From RBG-13-68-16 sp041494245 (lineage in GTDB: Bacteria > Acidobacteriota > Thermoanaerobaculia > Thermoanaerobaculales > Thermoanaerobaculaceae), in assembly GCA_041494245.1 (NCBI GenBank), contig JBGQAK010000016.1, positions 16,816 to 80,815 of the forward strand: DNA of 64,000 bases, written 5' to 3'. Positions 44,110-52,289 of this stretch are shown here, in pieces. The position numbers were made by a program, and so were the translations under genes. Positions within the stretch are counted from its first letter, which is position 1, and each line of letters begins with the position of its first letter. The notes under the pieces are model-generated. The model was not told the DNA's origin. It saw only the letters and a list, made by a program, of their open reading frames with translations, and made no database searches.

Positions 44110-44982
44110 TCAGTGCTTCCCGGTCTTCTCCGCTTCCAACGACGCGACCTTCTGAGCCAGCTGCTCGAGCAGGCCGTGTTGGGCATCCAGCCTGTGCTCG
44201 AGCGTCGTGATCCTCGCCTCTTTGGCTTCGATGGAACTCTTCTGCTCCTGGACGACCTTGGTGAGGACAGCGACCACGTCCATCGGGCTCAACCCCTTGC
44301 GATCAGGAGTCGCCACCAGATCCGGCACGTCCTCCGCGATGAACCCCACGTGCTCCTCACCAGGCATCGCCTTGTACTCGAATCGCACCGGGCTCAACTT
44401 CGCAAACGCTTCCTCCGCATCCTCCCCGGAAAGCTCCCGGATGCCCTGCTTGTACTCCCGGCTCGACCCGTCCACCCATGCGCCGCCGTTGCAGTACGCC
44501 CCACTGACACCGACGTCCAGGTAGTGGGTCGGCGTCGTCATGTTGATGCCGACCTTGCCGGTACTGGTAATCCTCAACCACTCCGAACCGCCCACACCCA
44601 GCAGCAGATTCTTCCCAGGTTGACCGTAGACCACCGCGTCATTCGCCGCTGCCGTCGTGAAGAACGCGCCCGCGCCCCCGGCGAGCCCAAAGCCGATGAC
44701 CGCGCCCGGGTGCTGGACCTTCAGCGACAGGGAGTCCGTCACGTTGGCTCCTTCAAGCATGAGAACCGGATCCGTGGTGCCGCTCACCAAGGCGTGCAAG
44801 GGATGAGTAGGTGAGGCGATCCCGATGCCGACGTTGTTATTCACAACGTACAAGACATCAGTCTGCGCCGAAACAAACGGTACCCCAAGCACCACAACAC
44901 CCAGACCCACAACCACCCACGCCAGAACGCCCGCACTCTTTCGTGTCTGTCTCATCGATCCCTCCTTTTGTGTCTGTCTCAT
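44110..44982 (-). CDS. Secreted short S74-domain protein
   Basis: About 290 residues: signal peptide (SAGVLAWVVVGLGVVVLGVPFVSA), a short stalk (NNNVGIGIASPTHPLHAL, EWLRITSTGKVGINMTTP), then the S74 domain beginning SSREYKQGI with its Ser/Lys dyad. A longer C-terminal coiled coil (IEAKEARITTLEHRLDAQ...LEAEK) closes it. Two in-frame ATGs, 44982 and 44955, each carry the same GGAGGGATCG ribosome binding site because a 27-base segment is duplicated in tandem; the shorter form leaves a cleaner signal peptide. The domain from GGSEWLRITSTGKVGINM through PDLVATPDRKGLS is almost identical to that of the neighbouring S74 gene. Confidence 0.8.
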   Translation of the reverse strand: MRQTQKEGSMRQTRKSAGVLAWVVVGLGVVVLGVPFVSAQTDVLYVVNNNVGIGIASPTHPLHALVSGTTDPVLMLEGANVTDSLSLKVQHPGAVIGFGLAGGAGAFFTTAAANDAVVYGQPGKNLLLGVGGSEWLRITSTGKVGINMTTPTHYLDVGVSGAYCNGGAWVDGSSREYKQGIRELSGEDAEEAFAKLSPVRFEYKAMPGEEHVGFIAEDVPDLVATPDRKGLSPMDVVAVLTKVVQEQKSSIEAKEARITTLEHRLDAQHGLLEQLAQKVASLEAEKTGKH

Positions 44983-44992
44983 CGATCCCTCC
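44939..44992 (-). repeat. Tandem 27-base duplication of ribosome binding site plus start codon
   Basis: Two 27-base units (44939-44965 and 44966-44992) differ at one base. Each contains GGAGGGATCG followed by ATGAGACAGACA. The duplication is in frame, so both starts give the same protein with or without nine extra residues. Confidence 0.9.
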
Positions 44993-45130
44993 AAAGGTCT
45001 CGCTCTTTACGGTTGCGCACGCACTCGAGATATACTTGGTGTGACAGCTTCTCTGGGACCCACCCAGGTACTAGTGTCGCACACCCCTTTGCGGGGCGCT
45101 CCTTTCGGTTGCAGCAGCAGCCCCGCAGCT

Positions 45131-47014
45131 TCATGTGCTGTTGACCCTCGTTGTCTTTTCGACGGCACTCTCGTGGATCACCTTCTGCACGATCCGGCGA
45201 AGTTCCTCAAGCTGCGCCTTCTGGCTGTCGATCTGCGCCTGCTGCGCCGCCTGCTGGTTCTCCAAGTCCGCGATTCGCGCGTCCTTGGCCTCGATCTGCG
45301 ACTGCTGCGCCTTGATCGTGGCGTCCTGCTCTTGGATCGCCTTGACCATCGGGGCGATCAGGTCGGTGCCGCGCAGCGAGAGCGTATGATCCTGGTCGCC
45401 GCCGATCCCGAGCACGTTGTAGCCGTCACCGAGCACGGCCTCCACGTCCTGGGCGAGGAACCCCATGTCCGTCCGACCGTTGCCCTGCTTCATGGTGAAC
45501 GAGACCGGGCGGAGCTGCAAGACGAAGTCGAGCCCGAGGTTGAGGCCGCGGATGTTGTCCTTGAGCCGTGCGTCGGAGGGGTAGGTATACGGCACCTGGC
45601 CTTCGATCACGGTCACGGTGCTATTGCCGATCCGCACCTTATTGGAGGCGTTGACCACCGCGTTGGCACCCAGCGCGGTGGCGTTGGTGAGGTTGTTGGC
45701 GGCCGCGTCGGCCGCGTAGCCAAGGAAGGTGTTGTAGGTGCCGGTCGCGTTGGTGGCCCCGGCGTTGTAGCCGCTCGCGGTGTTGTCGGAGCCCGCGGTG
45801 TTGAGGTACAGGCTCCCGGAGCCGCTCGCGGTGTTGGAGTTGCCCGTGGTGTTGGAGTACAGGCTCTGACCGCCGCTCGCGGTGTTGATGGAGCCCGTCC
45901 TGTTGGCGACCAGGCTCTGAAAGCCGCTCGCGGTGTTGAAGACGCCCGTGGTGTTGAAGGACAGGCTCCCGGCGCCGCTTGCGGCGTTGTAGCCGCCCGT
46001 GGTGTCAGATTGCAGGCTCTGGTAGCCGCTCGCGGTGTTGTTGGTGCTCGTCATGGTGAAGTTGCCCGCCTGCTGGCCGACGAAGGTGTTGTACGCATTG
46101 GCAGGTCCGTAGTTGTGGAGGAAGCGATCCCCTCCCAGGGTGAGTACGCCGGCACCCACCGCCGTGGTGTTCGGCAACTCCAACGCTCCTGCCACGTACA
46201 TCGACGAGGGTGGCGGCACCATCGCCTGCTCCGGCGGTCGTGCCTTGGCCGGTGGACCGGGCAGCACCCTCACGACCCGACCACCCTGCGGTGGTGACCC
46301 CGGGATGGGCGGCCCGATCTCCCCAGGCGGCTGGGCTCCCGGGCTGCCGCCAGGCGCCAGCGCAATGGTCACCGTGCTCCCCTCCGAGGTGATCGCGACG
46401 TTCTCCCCGGCTCGCAGGAGGACGTCCCCCGCCAAGGCGTTGAGGCTGCGCACCGCAGGCTCCCCCGCGTAGTACCCGTTGACCTCGACGACCAGCTGCA
46501 ACGACCCCGCCTCGGTGACCGCCACCAGCCGGCCGCTCCCGTCCAGCCCCACCACCCCCGTGGTCGAGCTCGCCTGACCGCGATCGAGGACCAGCCGCCC
46601 TCCCTGGCCACCCCCCTCACCCGCCGCCCCCACGCTCAGCACACCACCCCCCGTGCCCTCGCCAACCACCAGCCGCAGCGAGACGCCCTGCGCCTGCACC
46701 GGAATCCCGCACCGCCCCACCACCGCGATCTCCTGTGCCGCACCAGCGATCAGGCCAGGGAGACCTGCCGTCCGGGTGTCGAGCAGGCGACACGGTGCGA
46801 TCGCCACCAGCGGCAGCGCCCGCACCACGGCCGGCTCCGCAGCGACCTCTGGGCCCTCAGCCGCCGGCGTGCCAGCAGCCGGGATCGCCCCGGACGGCAG
46901 CCAGTACGGCGGCGCCGGCCAGCTCGCCAGCGGTGAATCCGCCGGCCCCTGGGCGAACGTGCCGAGCGCGGCAAGCAGCCCGATTCCAACTCCCGCTACG
47001 ATTCTCGTGCTCAT
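45131..47014 (-). CDS. Secreted protein: PCRLLDTR domain, 17-residue repeats, S74 chaperone, coiled coil
   Basis: 627 residues from ATG 47014. Signal peptide (STRIVAGVGIGLLAALGTFA); at ~66-184 a beta domain starting VAIAPCRLLDTRTAG and ending LQLVVEVNGYYAGE, a module common in surface proteins of Acidobacteria and Actinobacteria. A proline-rich linker follows, then eight ~17-residue units with consensus NTASGxxSLxxNTTGxx (~309-444), as in trimeric stalks. The S74 domain starts SDARLKDNIRGLNLGLDFVLQLRP with its Ser/Lys dyad, and a long coiled coil (QSQIEAKDARIADLENQQAAQQ) ends it. Trimeric surface fibre is inferred. The start overlaps the stop of a 63-residue upstream gene by 4 bases (ATGA). 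Confidence 0.82.
   Translation of the reverse strand: MSTRIVAGVGIGLLAALGTFAQGPADSPLASWPAPPYWLPSGAIPAAGTPAAEGPEVAAEPAVVRALPLVAIAPCRLLDTRTAGLPGLIAGAAQEIAVVGRCGIPVQAQGVSLRLVVGEGTGGGVLSVGAAGEGGGQGGRLVLDRGQASSTTGVVGLDGSGRLVAVTEAGSLQLVVEVNGYYAGEPAVRSLNALAGDVLLRAGENVAITSEGSTVTIALAPGGSPGAQPPGEIGPPIPGSPPQGGRVVRVLPGPPAKARPPEQAMVPPPSSMYVAGALELPNTTAVGAGVLTLGGDRFLHNYGPANAYNTFVGQQAGNFTMTSTNNTASGYQSLQSDTTGGYNAASGAGSLSFNTTGVFNTASGFQSLVANRTGSINTASGGQSLYSNTTGNSNTASGSGSLYLNTAGSDNTASGYNAGATNATGTYNTFLGYAADAAANNLTNATALGANAVVNASNKVRIGNSTVTVIEGQVPYTYPSDARLKDNIRGLNLGLDFVLQLRPVSFTMKQGNGRTDMGFLAQDVEAVLGDGYNVLGIGGDQDHTLSLRGTDLIAPMVKAIQEQDATIKAQQSQIEAKDARIADLENQQAAQQAQIDSQKAQLEELRRIVQKVIHESAVEKTTRVNST
45683..46090 (-). 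repeat. 51-base in-frame tandem repeats (8 units)
   Basis: Eight degenerate units of 17 codons encode NTASGxxSLxxNTTGxx; the first (NTFVGQQAG) and last (NTFLGYAAD) are the most diverged. Gene-internal, with protein-level conservation stronger than DNA-level. Confidence 0.85.
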
Positions 47015-47202
47015 GGTGTCTCCTCTCCCACGTCGGCCCGGGGGGTCAGCGACCACGAGAAGGTGGGACAGCGCTGGGCACTCTGTGCAACCTGGTCAGG
47101 CCACCCGGGCGCGACCGGAATCGCCTTCTCCGCAAAGGCCACAGACACGGCCACCAGAAACGCAAGGAACGCCACGGCATACGGCGGGCGATGGGACCTC
47201 AC
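47011..47202 (-). CDS. 63-residue secreted protein, apparently truncated CPTFSW family
   Basis: GTG start with AAGAGGAGG seven bases upstream, then a clear signal peptide (PPYAVAFLAFLVAVSVAFA) and EKAIPVAPGWPDQVAQSAQ followed by RCPTFSWSLTPRADVGEETP and TGA. P.....CPTFSW is the start of an N-terminal domain I associate with much longer surface proteins of Acidobacteria-like genomes, which normally continues for a hundred residues or more. Here it stops a few residues later, and the TGA overlaps the ATG of the large S74 gene. It may be a remnant that now serves as a translational leader. Real translation is likely from the signals; function unknown. Confidence 0.6.
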   Translation of the reverse strand: MRSHRPPYAVAFLAFLVAVSVAFAEKAIPVAPGWPDQVAQSAQRCPTFSWSLTPRADVGEETP

Positions 47203-47786
47203 CTCAAACCTCCTCTTGCACGCTCACGACGGGGAGCAGGCACACCTCGCGCCCGACGGATTGGTGCAAGGCAGTGGCCTACGGGCACAAATCCGCATCA
47301 GTCTCCCCCCCAAGGACACGAAAGTCTCCCCCGAAAGCTGGGTTTGACCCTAGCCGATCCGAGCATGCCCGGTCAACCCTCACGAGGCAACAGGCTCTTT
47401 CAGACCTCTTGATTCAGAATTGCATTCTCAAATTCATGCGGAGATACTGACTCCGGTGACCCATCATCCTGCACGCTTGAAACCGTGGGTCACCAATAAG
47501 ACCTTGGCAATGATCAGGTGAGATCGTCGTTGAAGCTGTCGGAACGCCGGGCCGACTCGCCGGGCCACAGGCCCGTACCAGCGACCGACACTCCGGATCA
47601 CGCGCTCGTGCTCGCCCCGGGGCAACATCGTCCGAGAGTCGTGCGGGTTGCCGTTCCCCTGCCTTGACAGTCCCGCAGGCGCGGACCCACACTCCAGGCA
47701 GCGGTCCAGGCAACGAACAACGCTTTCGTGGAGCTCAGGCGGGGCGGCCGCCCGCGCTGCGGGACAGTTTCCCCGAGGAGGACACC
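47203..47786. other. Divergent promoter region with an inverted repeat
   Basis: 584 bases between a minus-strand and a plus-strand gene, so promoters for both must lie here. It contains a perfect 9-base inverted repeat (47455-47494). I could not assign -35/-10 boxes. No protein-like frame is visible. Confidence 0.5.
47455..47494. repeat. Inverted repeat GGTGACCCA / TGGGTCACC
   Basis: Perfect 9-base arms separated by 22 bases, in the divergent intergenic region. It could be an operator or a stem-loop in the leader of either gene; no function can be assigned from sequence alone. Confidence 0.7.
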
Positions 47787-49964
47787 ATGCACGGCAGGAC
47801 GTGGATCGTTGGTGGTGCGGTGGTCGTGGCAGTGGTGATCGTGGCATTCGGGGCAGTGAGTCAGGCGCAGCAGCCGCGACCCCAACTGAAGCCGGGGCCG
47901 GTGCCCACTCCAGCGGTGCCGGTGCCGCAGTCCAAGGGGGCGCTGCCGCTGCACCTGGCGCTGCCGCAAACTTCCAAGCCTGCGCCGCCTCGCACGGCTG
48001 GGGCGCTGGCGATCCCGACGCCGCCTGCGGGAGGCTTCGGGATCGTGTCGTCGAGGACCGGTGGCGGAGGGCGCTTCTTCGACGCAGACGGTGGCGCCGA
48101 GGCGTGGCTCGGCAGCGCTGCCTTCGGTATCCAGGCGTTCGGCAACGCCGGTGGCGGCTACTTCCACAGCGCCACTGCGTCCGGCAACGCGTACGTCGGC
48201 TACGGCGACCGTGGAATCGAGGCGGTCGGCAACGAGGCGGGTGGGTACTTCACGGACGCTAATTCCTCCGGCGAGGCGTACGTTGGCTACGGCGATTATG
48301 GGATCGTCGCGTATGGCATCGCTGCAGGCGCCGACTTCGCGTGCAGCAATGGCTCCAGCTACGCCAACGTCGGCGCCAACAACCTAGGAATCGAGGCGTA
48401 TGGCAACGCCGCCGGCGGCTACTTCAAGGACGCCAATTCCTCCAGCTACGCGTACGCCGGCGGCGGCGGTTATGGAATCTATGCCGAGGGCAACGTGATG
48501 GGCGGCTACTTCAAGGACGCCGATGGCTCCGGCTATGCGCACGTCGGCTACGGCGACCGTGGAATCGAGGCGTACGGCAACCAGATGGGCGGCCTATTCG
48601 TGGACGCCGATGGCTCCGGCTATGCGTGGGTAGGCTTCGGCGACTTTGGGATTCAAGCGTTCGGCAACACCGCTGGCGGCTACTTCGGGGACCGCGACCA
48701 GTCCGGCGTCGCGTGGCTCGGGAATGGCAACGCCGGAATTTACGCGGAAGGTACCGGGGCTGGCGGCGAATTCTCGGACACGAACAGCTCAAGCTACGGG
48801 TACGTCGGCTACGGCACCTACAAGATCTACGGCAGCGGCACGGTCAGCTTCGTGCAGAACCACCCCACCGATCCCGGTGCGGTGATCGTCTACGCCGCGC
48901 CCGAGGGCGACGAGGTGGCGACCTATACCCGCGGCACCTCCCGCCTGGTGGGGGGCCAGGCCCGTGTCCCCTTGGGCGACACCTTCAAGTGGGTCACCAA
49001 CCCCGACCTCGGCCTCACCGCCTACCTCACGCCGGTGGGTGGCTGGTGCGATCTCTACGTCGCGGAGAAAGGTACCAGCGAGATGGTCGTGCGCAGTCGG
49101 GACGGCTCCGACTGCACGTTCGACTATATGGTCTACGGGTTGCGGATCGGGTTCGAGGAGTCCACGGTGGTGCAGGAGAAGACGCGGGAGTCGTACATCC
49201 CCTCGATGAAGGACCACCGGGAGCTGGTGGCCAGGCGGCCGGACCTTTCTAGGTACACCGCGCTTGCCCGCTACAGCGCCGGGCGCGAGGCGCTGGGGGT
49301 CAAGGAGTCGTTGAAGGTCGAGCGGGCCAACGCGCTCAAGGCGGCGATTCACGAGTTCGACCCGGCGGTGGATCACATCGACCGTCTCCGTCCGCAGCAT
49401 CAGGCGTTGGGCTCCGGCCCGCCGACAGAGAGAGCGGTACCGAGCGGGACCGAAACTTCGCCGTCCGTCCCGATTCGCCAGCAGGAGCCCGGCGAGCGGC
49501 CGGGCGCCGGGGGACCGGTGCTGCCGATCAGCAGCGAGCAGGACGTCCATGCACGCTCGTTCTCCTCGCCGCGCGAGCAACTCGCGACCCGGGTCGCGGT
49601 CGCAGGCACGGTCGAGGCAGGTGATGTGCTGGTCGTAGACCGCGAGCACCCGGAGCAGTTCATCCGGGGTGAGCGGTCTGCCGATCCGACGGTGGTCGGC
49701 GTCGTGGTGGGAGAAGCCGGTGTGGCGCTGGGTGTCCGCCCGAGCGAGGGCGGCAGCGCGCCGGTTGCGCTCTCCGGCATCGCCCGCTGCAAGGTGGACG
49801 CGAGCTTCGGGGCGATCGCCCCCGGCGACCTGCTGGTCAGCGCCCCCACGCCCGGGCACGCCATGCGCGACGCCGCTCCGCTCCCCGGCACCGTGGTGGG
49901 CAAGGCGCTCGAACCGCTGGCCGCAGGCCAGGGAATTATCAGGGTCCTGGTGATGCTGCGCTAA
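47787..49964 (+). CDS. Secreted repeat protein (29-residue GIxAxGNxxGGYF repeats) with C-terminal peptidase-G2-like domain
   Basis: 725 residues from ATG 47787 (GAGGAGG six bases upstream). Signal peptide or anchor ~1-28, then a Pro-rich spacer. Nine repeats of exactly 29 residues at ~85-345 have consensus GIxAxGNxxGGYFxDxxxSGxAYVGYGDx, suggesting a solenoid or trimeric beta-helix. A beta domain follows (FVQNHPTDPGAVIVYAAPEGDEV...). The C-terminal ~150 residues (VAGTVEAGDVLVVDREHPEQF, VVGVVVGEAG, VALSGIARCKV, FGAIAPGDLLVSAPTPGHAM, GTVVGKALEPLAAGQGIIRVLV) resemble the peptidase G2 / auto-cleaving chaperone of phage appendages. It is the only plus-strand gene in the surface-protein region. Confidence 0.7.
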   Translation: MHGRTWIVGGAVVVAVVIVAFGAVSQAQQPRPQLKPGPVPTPAVPVPQSKGALPLHLALPQTSKPAPPRTAGALAIPTPPAGGFGIVSSRTGGGGRFFDADGGAEAWLGSAAFGIQAFGNAGGGYFHSATASGNAYVGYGDRGIEAVGNEAGGYFTDANSSGEAYVGYGDYGIVAYGIAAGADFACSNGSSYANVGANNLGIEAYGNAAGGYFKDANSSSYAYAGGGGYGIYAEGNVMGGYFKDADGSGYAHVGYGDRGIEAYGNQMGGLFVDADGSGYAWVGFGDFGIQAFGNTAGGYFGDRDQSGVAWLGNGNAGIYAEGTGAGGEFSDTNSSSYGYVGYGTYKIYGSGTVSFVQNHPTDPGAVIVYAAPEGDEVATYTRGTSRLVGGQARVPLGDTFKWVTNPDLGLTAYLTPVGGWCDLYVAEKGTSEMVVRSRDGSDCTFDYMVYGLRIGFEESTVVQEKTRESYIPSMKDHRELVARRPDLSRYTALARYSAGREALGVKESLKVERANALKAAIHEFDPAVDHIDRLRPQHQALGSGPPTERAVPSGTETSPSVPIRQQEPGERPGAGGPVLPISSEQDVHARSFSSPREQLATRVAVAGTVEAGDVLVVDREHPEQFIRGERSADPTVVGVVVGEAGVALGVRPSEGGSAPVALSGIARCKVDASFGAIAPGDLLVSAPTPGHAMRDAAPLPGTVVGKALEPLAAGQGIIRVLVMLR
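48039..48821 (+). repeat. 87-base in-frame tandem repeats (9 units)
   Basis: Nine units of 29 codons without any length variation. The Gly-Ile start of each unit and the GGYF motif are the most conserved; the first unit (GIVSSRTGGGGRFFDADGG) is the most diverged. Confidence 0.9.
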
Positions 49965-50010
49965 CGGCCGATCTCTTGATGGCACGATTGGCTCGCGGCA
50001 GGCCCAGTCA

Positions 50011-50050
50011 CATAGGGACCTGATTGGGTGAGCGGGTCGGTCACCCTATG
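50011..50050. repeat. Nested inverted repeats between convergent genes
   Basis: Outer arms CATAGGG/CCCTATG enclose inner arms GGGTGA/TCACCC, the two using overlapping bases on the right (TCACCCTATG), so two alternative stems are possible. It lies between the convergent repeat-protein and metalloprotease genes, and may end transcription in either direction although no T tract follows. Confidence 0.55.
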
Positions 50051-50133
50051 ACGGTCTGACAGGATACCCGCCACAGACCCTACGGGCTCGAGGCCCAGGC
50101 AAGGAGACCGGCCGCTGATGGCGCTTGAGCGCT

Positions 50134-50211
50134 CTACCTCTGCTGCTTGAGCTCCGCAATCGCCTTCTGCTGCTGCTCCAACATGCCCATCTGGTCCTGG
50201 ACCACCTTGCA
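50134..50211 (-). pseudogene. Remnant of an S74-protein C-terminal coiled coil
   Basis: The last 25 codons before a TAG read KVVQDQMGMLEQQQKAIAELKQQR, matching the tail of the S74 protein at 41945 (TKVVQEQQKTIAEL). Immediately upstream the homology stops and unrelated sequence begins, 30 bases from the metalloprotease stop. No start or S74 domain remains, so this is the 3' scar of a deleted paralogue. Confidence 0.6.
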
Positions 50212-50240
50212 CACCCCCCCTGTCTGTACGTCGTTCCTGA

Positions 50241-52289
50241 CTACGGCGCCAGCGATGCATCGGTGCCGGCGCTGAACCTCGCACCGGATTGCACCGAGAA
50301 ACCGTTCCTGAGGATCACGGAGACCGCGGCTCGGAGCAGCACGCCACCGGGCATCGCAATCCGGACCGCGGGCCCCGCGGTGAGGGTGCCGCACGACGCA
50401 TAGATCTGGGTCGTGGAGATCGTCTGACTCGCAAGGCTGAGAGTGCACCCGGCGGCCCCACTGACAGTGGTTAGACCGGTGTTCGACCAGGCGGAGTAGT
50501 AGGCGGAACCACCACACATTATCTTGGCTCGAACACGGTAGTAGTAGGTCTTCGGACCGGTCACGGTGTGGGTGATGCCGGTGCTCGTCCCGGTCACCGT
50601 CGCAGTGCTCGCACCGCTAAACCCTGAATCTGTCGACTCCTGCAGTTCGTAGGTGTCGTCGCTGCTGGTCGCGGTCCAACTCACCGTGTAGGCTGAGGCG
50701 CTGGTCGCCGAGGCCGGTGCTGTCAACGCGGGCGAGCTGGGGGCCGTGCAGGCCCCATAGATGTAGCCGTTGACGAGCGTTCCGGTCTGGCTGTCGGGGT
50801 TTTGCACGACGACGTCCACGGTTCCGGCCGCGTGCGCTCCGCTGGTCGCGGTTATGGTCGTGGAGTTTGAGACCGTCACACCCGTCGCAGAGACCCCTCC
50901 CAGCTTGACCGTCGCGCCGGTCTGGAAACCGGTACCGGTAATCGTGATGCCCGTTCCGCCCGTGGTGGGCCCGGAACTCGGGTTCACACCGGTCACGGTC
51001 GGGGCAGGGTTTCCGCTTCCCGGATACGTGTACTGGGCACAGGTCGTGTCGGTGGAGTCGATGGTGTTGCAGCAGTACGCGTACATGAGCGCACTCGGGT
51101 CGGCCACGTGCCCGAAGCCGAGGCCGTGGCCGAGTTCGTGCGCCAGCATCCGCTGGTAGGACGTCGAGCCGAGGCAGCCAACCCCGTTGTTCAAGACCAC
51201 GAACCAGCTCGTGAGGCTGTACCATGTCGTGCCGTCGAAGGTGTGCGTGGTGGCGCCCCACCAGGGGCCGCCGAAACCCAGCGTCCCGCTGCAACTGATC
51301 AGGTCCGTGATGTCGCCGCAGGGGTCGTTGAACATCACGATGTTGACACCGAAGGCCGGGGCGTCGTAGGGGTCGCTCGTGCACGTCATCGTGTAGGACA
51401 TCGTCCCACCGTAGGCAAGGTTCAGGCTCGTGTCGGGAATTCCCATCCACATCCCGATCGCGCCCTGGACCTCTGTGAAGCCTCCCCCTGTGATCGAGGA
51501 ATCGCCGTTCGAGTCCGCATACATCTTCACCTGGCCCAGCGCCGGCGTCACGTTGTAAGGCCACCGTGCATAGGGTGTGGCACCCGTTATGTACGTGCAG
51601 CCCGACGGCGGTGCGAGGGCAACCGCCTGGAGTGGTACCTGCTCGCTGCGCGCCAGCACCTTCCGGGAGTCCCAGGCGGCCCGGCGCGTCGCCACATCCC
51701 GCAGGTGCGGCACCAGCGCCGCCTCGCGGTAGGTCTCAATAGACTCGGGGAGGAGGCCGTCCGTGCGGGGGAATGGCTGGATGTCCCGATACTCCGACAG
51801 CGGAGCCAGCAGGTTCGACGCATCGCGTCCGCGAATCCGGTGCAGCAGGCCGTACGCCAGCATCCTCGTGAGCCACTCCCCGCTTGGCTTCTGGTCGAGG
51901 AACAGCAAGTACACCTCGCCCGACTCGAAGCGCGGCGAACCCGGGACAGCCCAAGTGATGCCGTTCAGCTCGCCGCCCGGGGCTTCGACGGTGAGGTGAT
52001 CACCAGTGGCCAGCCCTCCCGCGAGGACTTCCATCACCCGGAAGGTGGTCAGGGTGAACAGCAGTGGGCCACGCTTGGCGGCTGTGGAGGTGCCTGCCTG
52101 GGCCAGCAGGACCGCATTGCTGGTCTGCGCCAACTCCCCAAGGTTCTCGGGGGGCACGATGGAGGCGGCCCTGACCGCCCTACCGATGAACAACACTATG
52201 ACCACAGCCGTCAGAGCGTGCAGGCACACACGTTCCGTACCCCACCCGCTCCTGGCAGCGGACTTCAACGATCGACGTGCGCTTTGCAT
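50241..52289 (-). CDS. Secreted metzincin-type zinc metalloprotease with TIG, FnIII and 3-coathanger-type C-terminus
   Basis: 682 residues from ATG 52289; ATG 52364 would add 25. A signal/anchor helix (LHALTAVVIVLFIGRAVRA) is followed by a ~190-residue N-terminal domain. The protease domain has the zinc motif HELGHGLGFGH at 384-394 and a Met-turn-like ALMYAY. Then come an IPT/TIG beta-sandwich (PTVTGVNPSSGPTTGGTGITITG), a fibronectin III-like domain (PALTAPASATSASAYTVSW) and a short tail (PGGVLLRAAVSVILRNGFSVQSGARFSAG) resembling 3-coathanger stack domains that decorate exported enzymes. Extracellular protein degradation is inferred. Catalytic residues appear complete. Confidence 0.85.
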   Translation of the reverse strand: MQSARRSLKSAARSGWGTERVCLHALTAVVIVLFIGRAVRAASIVPPENLGELAQTSNAVLLAQAGTSTAAKRGPLLFTLTTFRVMEVLAGGLATGDHLTVEAPGGELNGITWAVPGSPRFESGEVYLLFLDQKPSGEWLTRMLAYGLLHRIRGRDASNLLAPLSEYRDIQPFPRTDGLLPESIETYREAALVPHLRDVATRRAAWDSRKVLARSEQVPLQAVALAPPSGCTYITGATPYARWPYNVTPALGQVKMYADSNGDSSITGGGFTEVQGAIGMWMGIPDTSLNLAYGGTMSYTMTCTSDPYDAPAFGVNIVMFNDPCGDITDLISCSGTLGFGGPWWGATTHTFDGTTWYSLTSWFVVLNNGVGCLGSTSYQRMLAHELGHGLGFGHVADPSALMYAYCCNTIDSTDTTCAQYTYPGSGNPAPTVTGVNPSSGPTTGGTGITITGTGFQTGATVKLGGVSATGVTVSNSTTITATSGAHAAGTVDVVVQNPDSQTGTLVNGYIYGACTAPSSPALTAPASATSASAYTVSWTATSSDDTYELQESTDSGFSGASTATVTGTSTGITHTVTGPKTYYYRVRAKIMCGGSAYYSAWSNTGLTTVSGAAGCTLSLASQTISTTQIYASCGTLTAGPAVRIAMPGGVLLRAAVSVILRNGFSVQSGARFSAGTDASLAP

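Noticed and set aside
45683..48821. Tandem repeats considered as CRISPR
   Set aside because: Units are in-frame 51- and 87-base coding repeats with protein-level conservation and no spacers.
41945..50211. Prophage suggested by S74 and peptidase-G2-like domains
   Set aside because: No integrase, terminase, portal, capsid, tail or lysis genes; all proteins have signal peptides.
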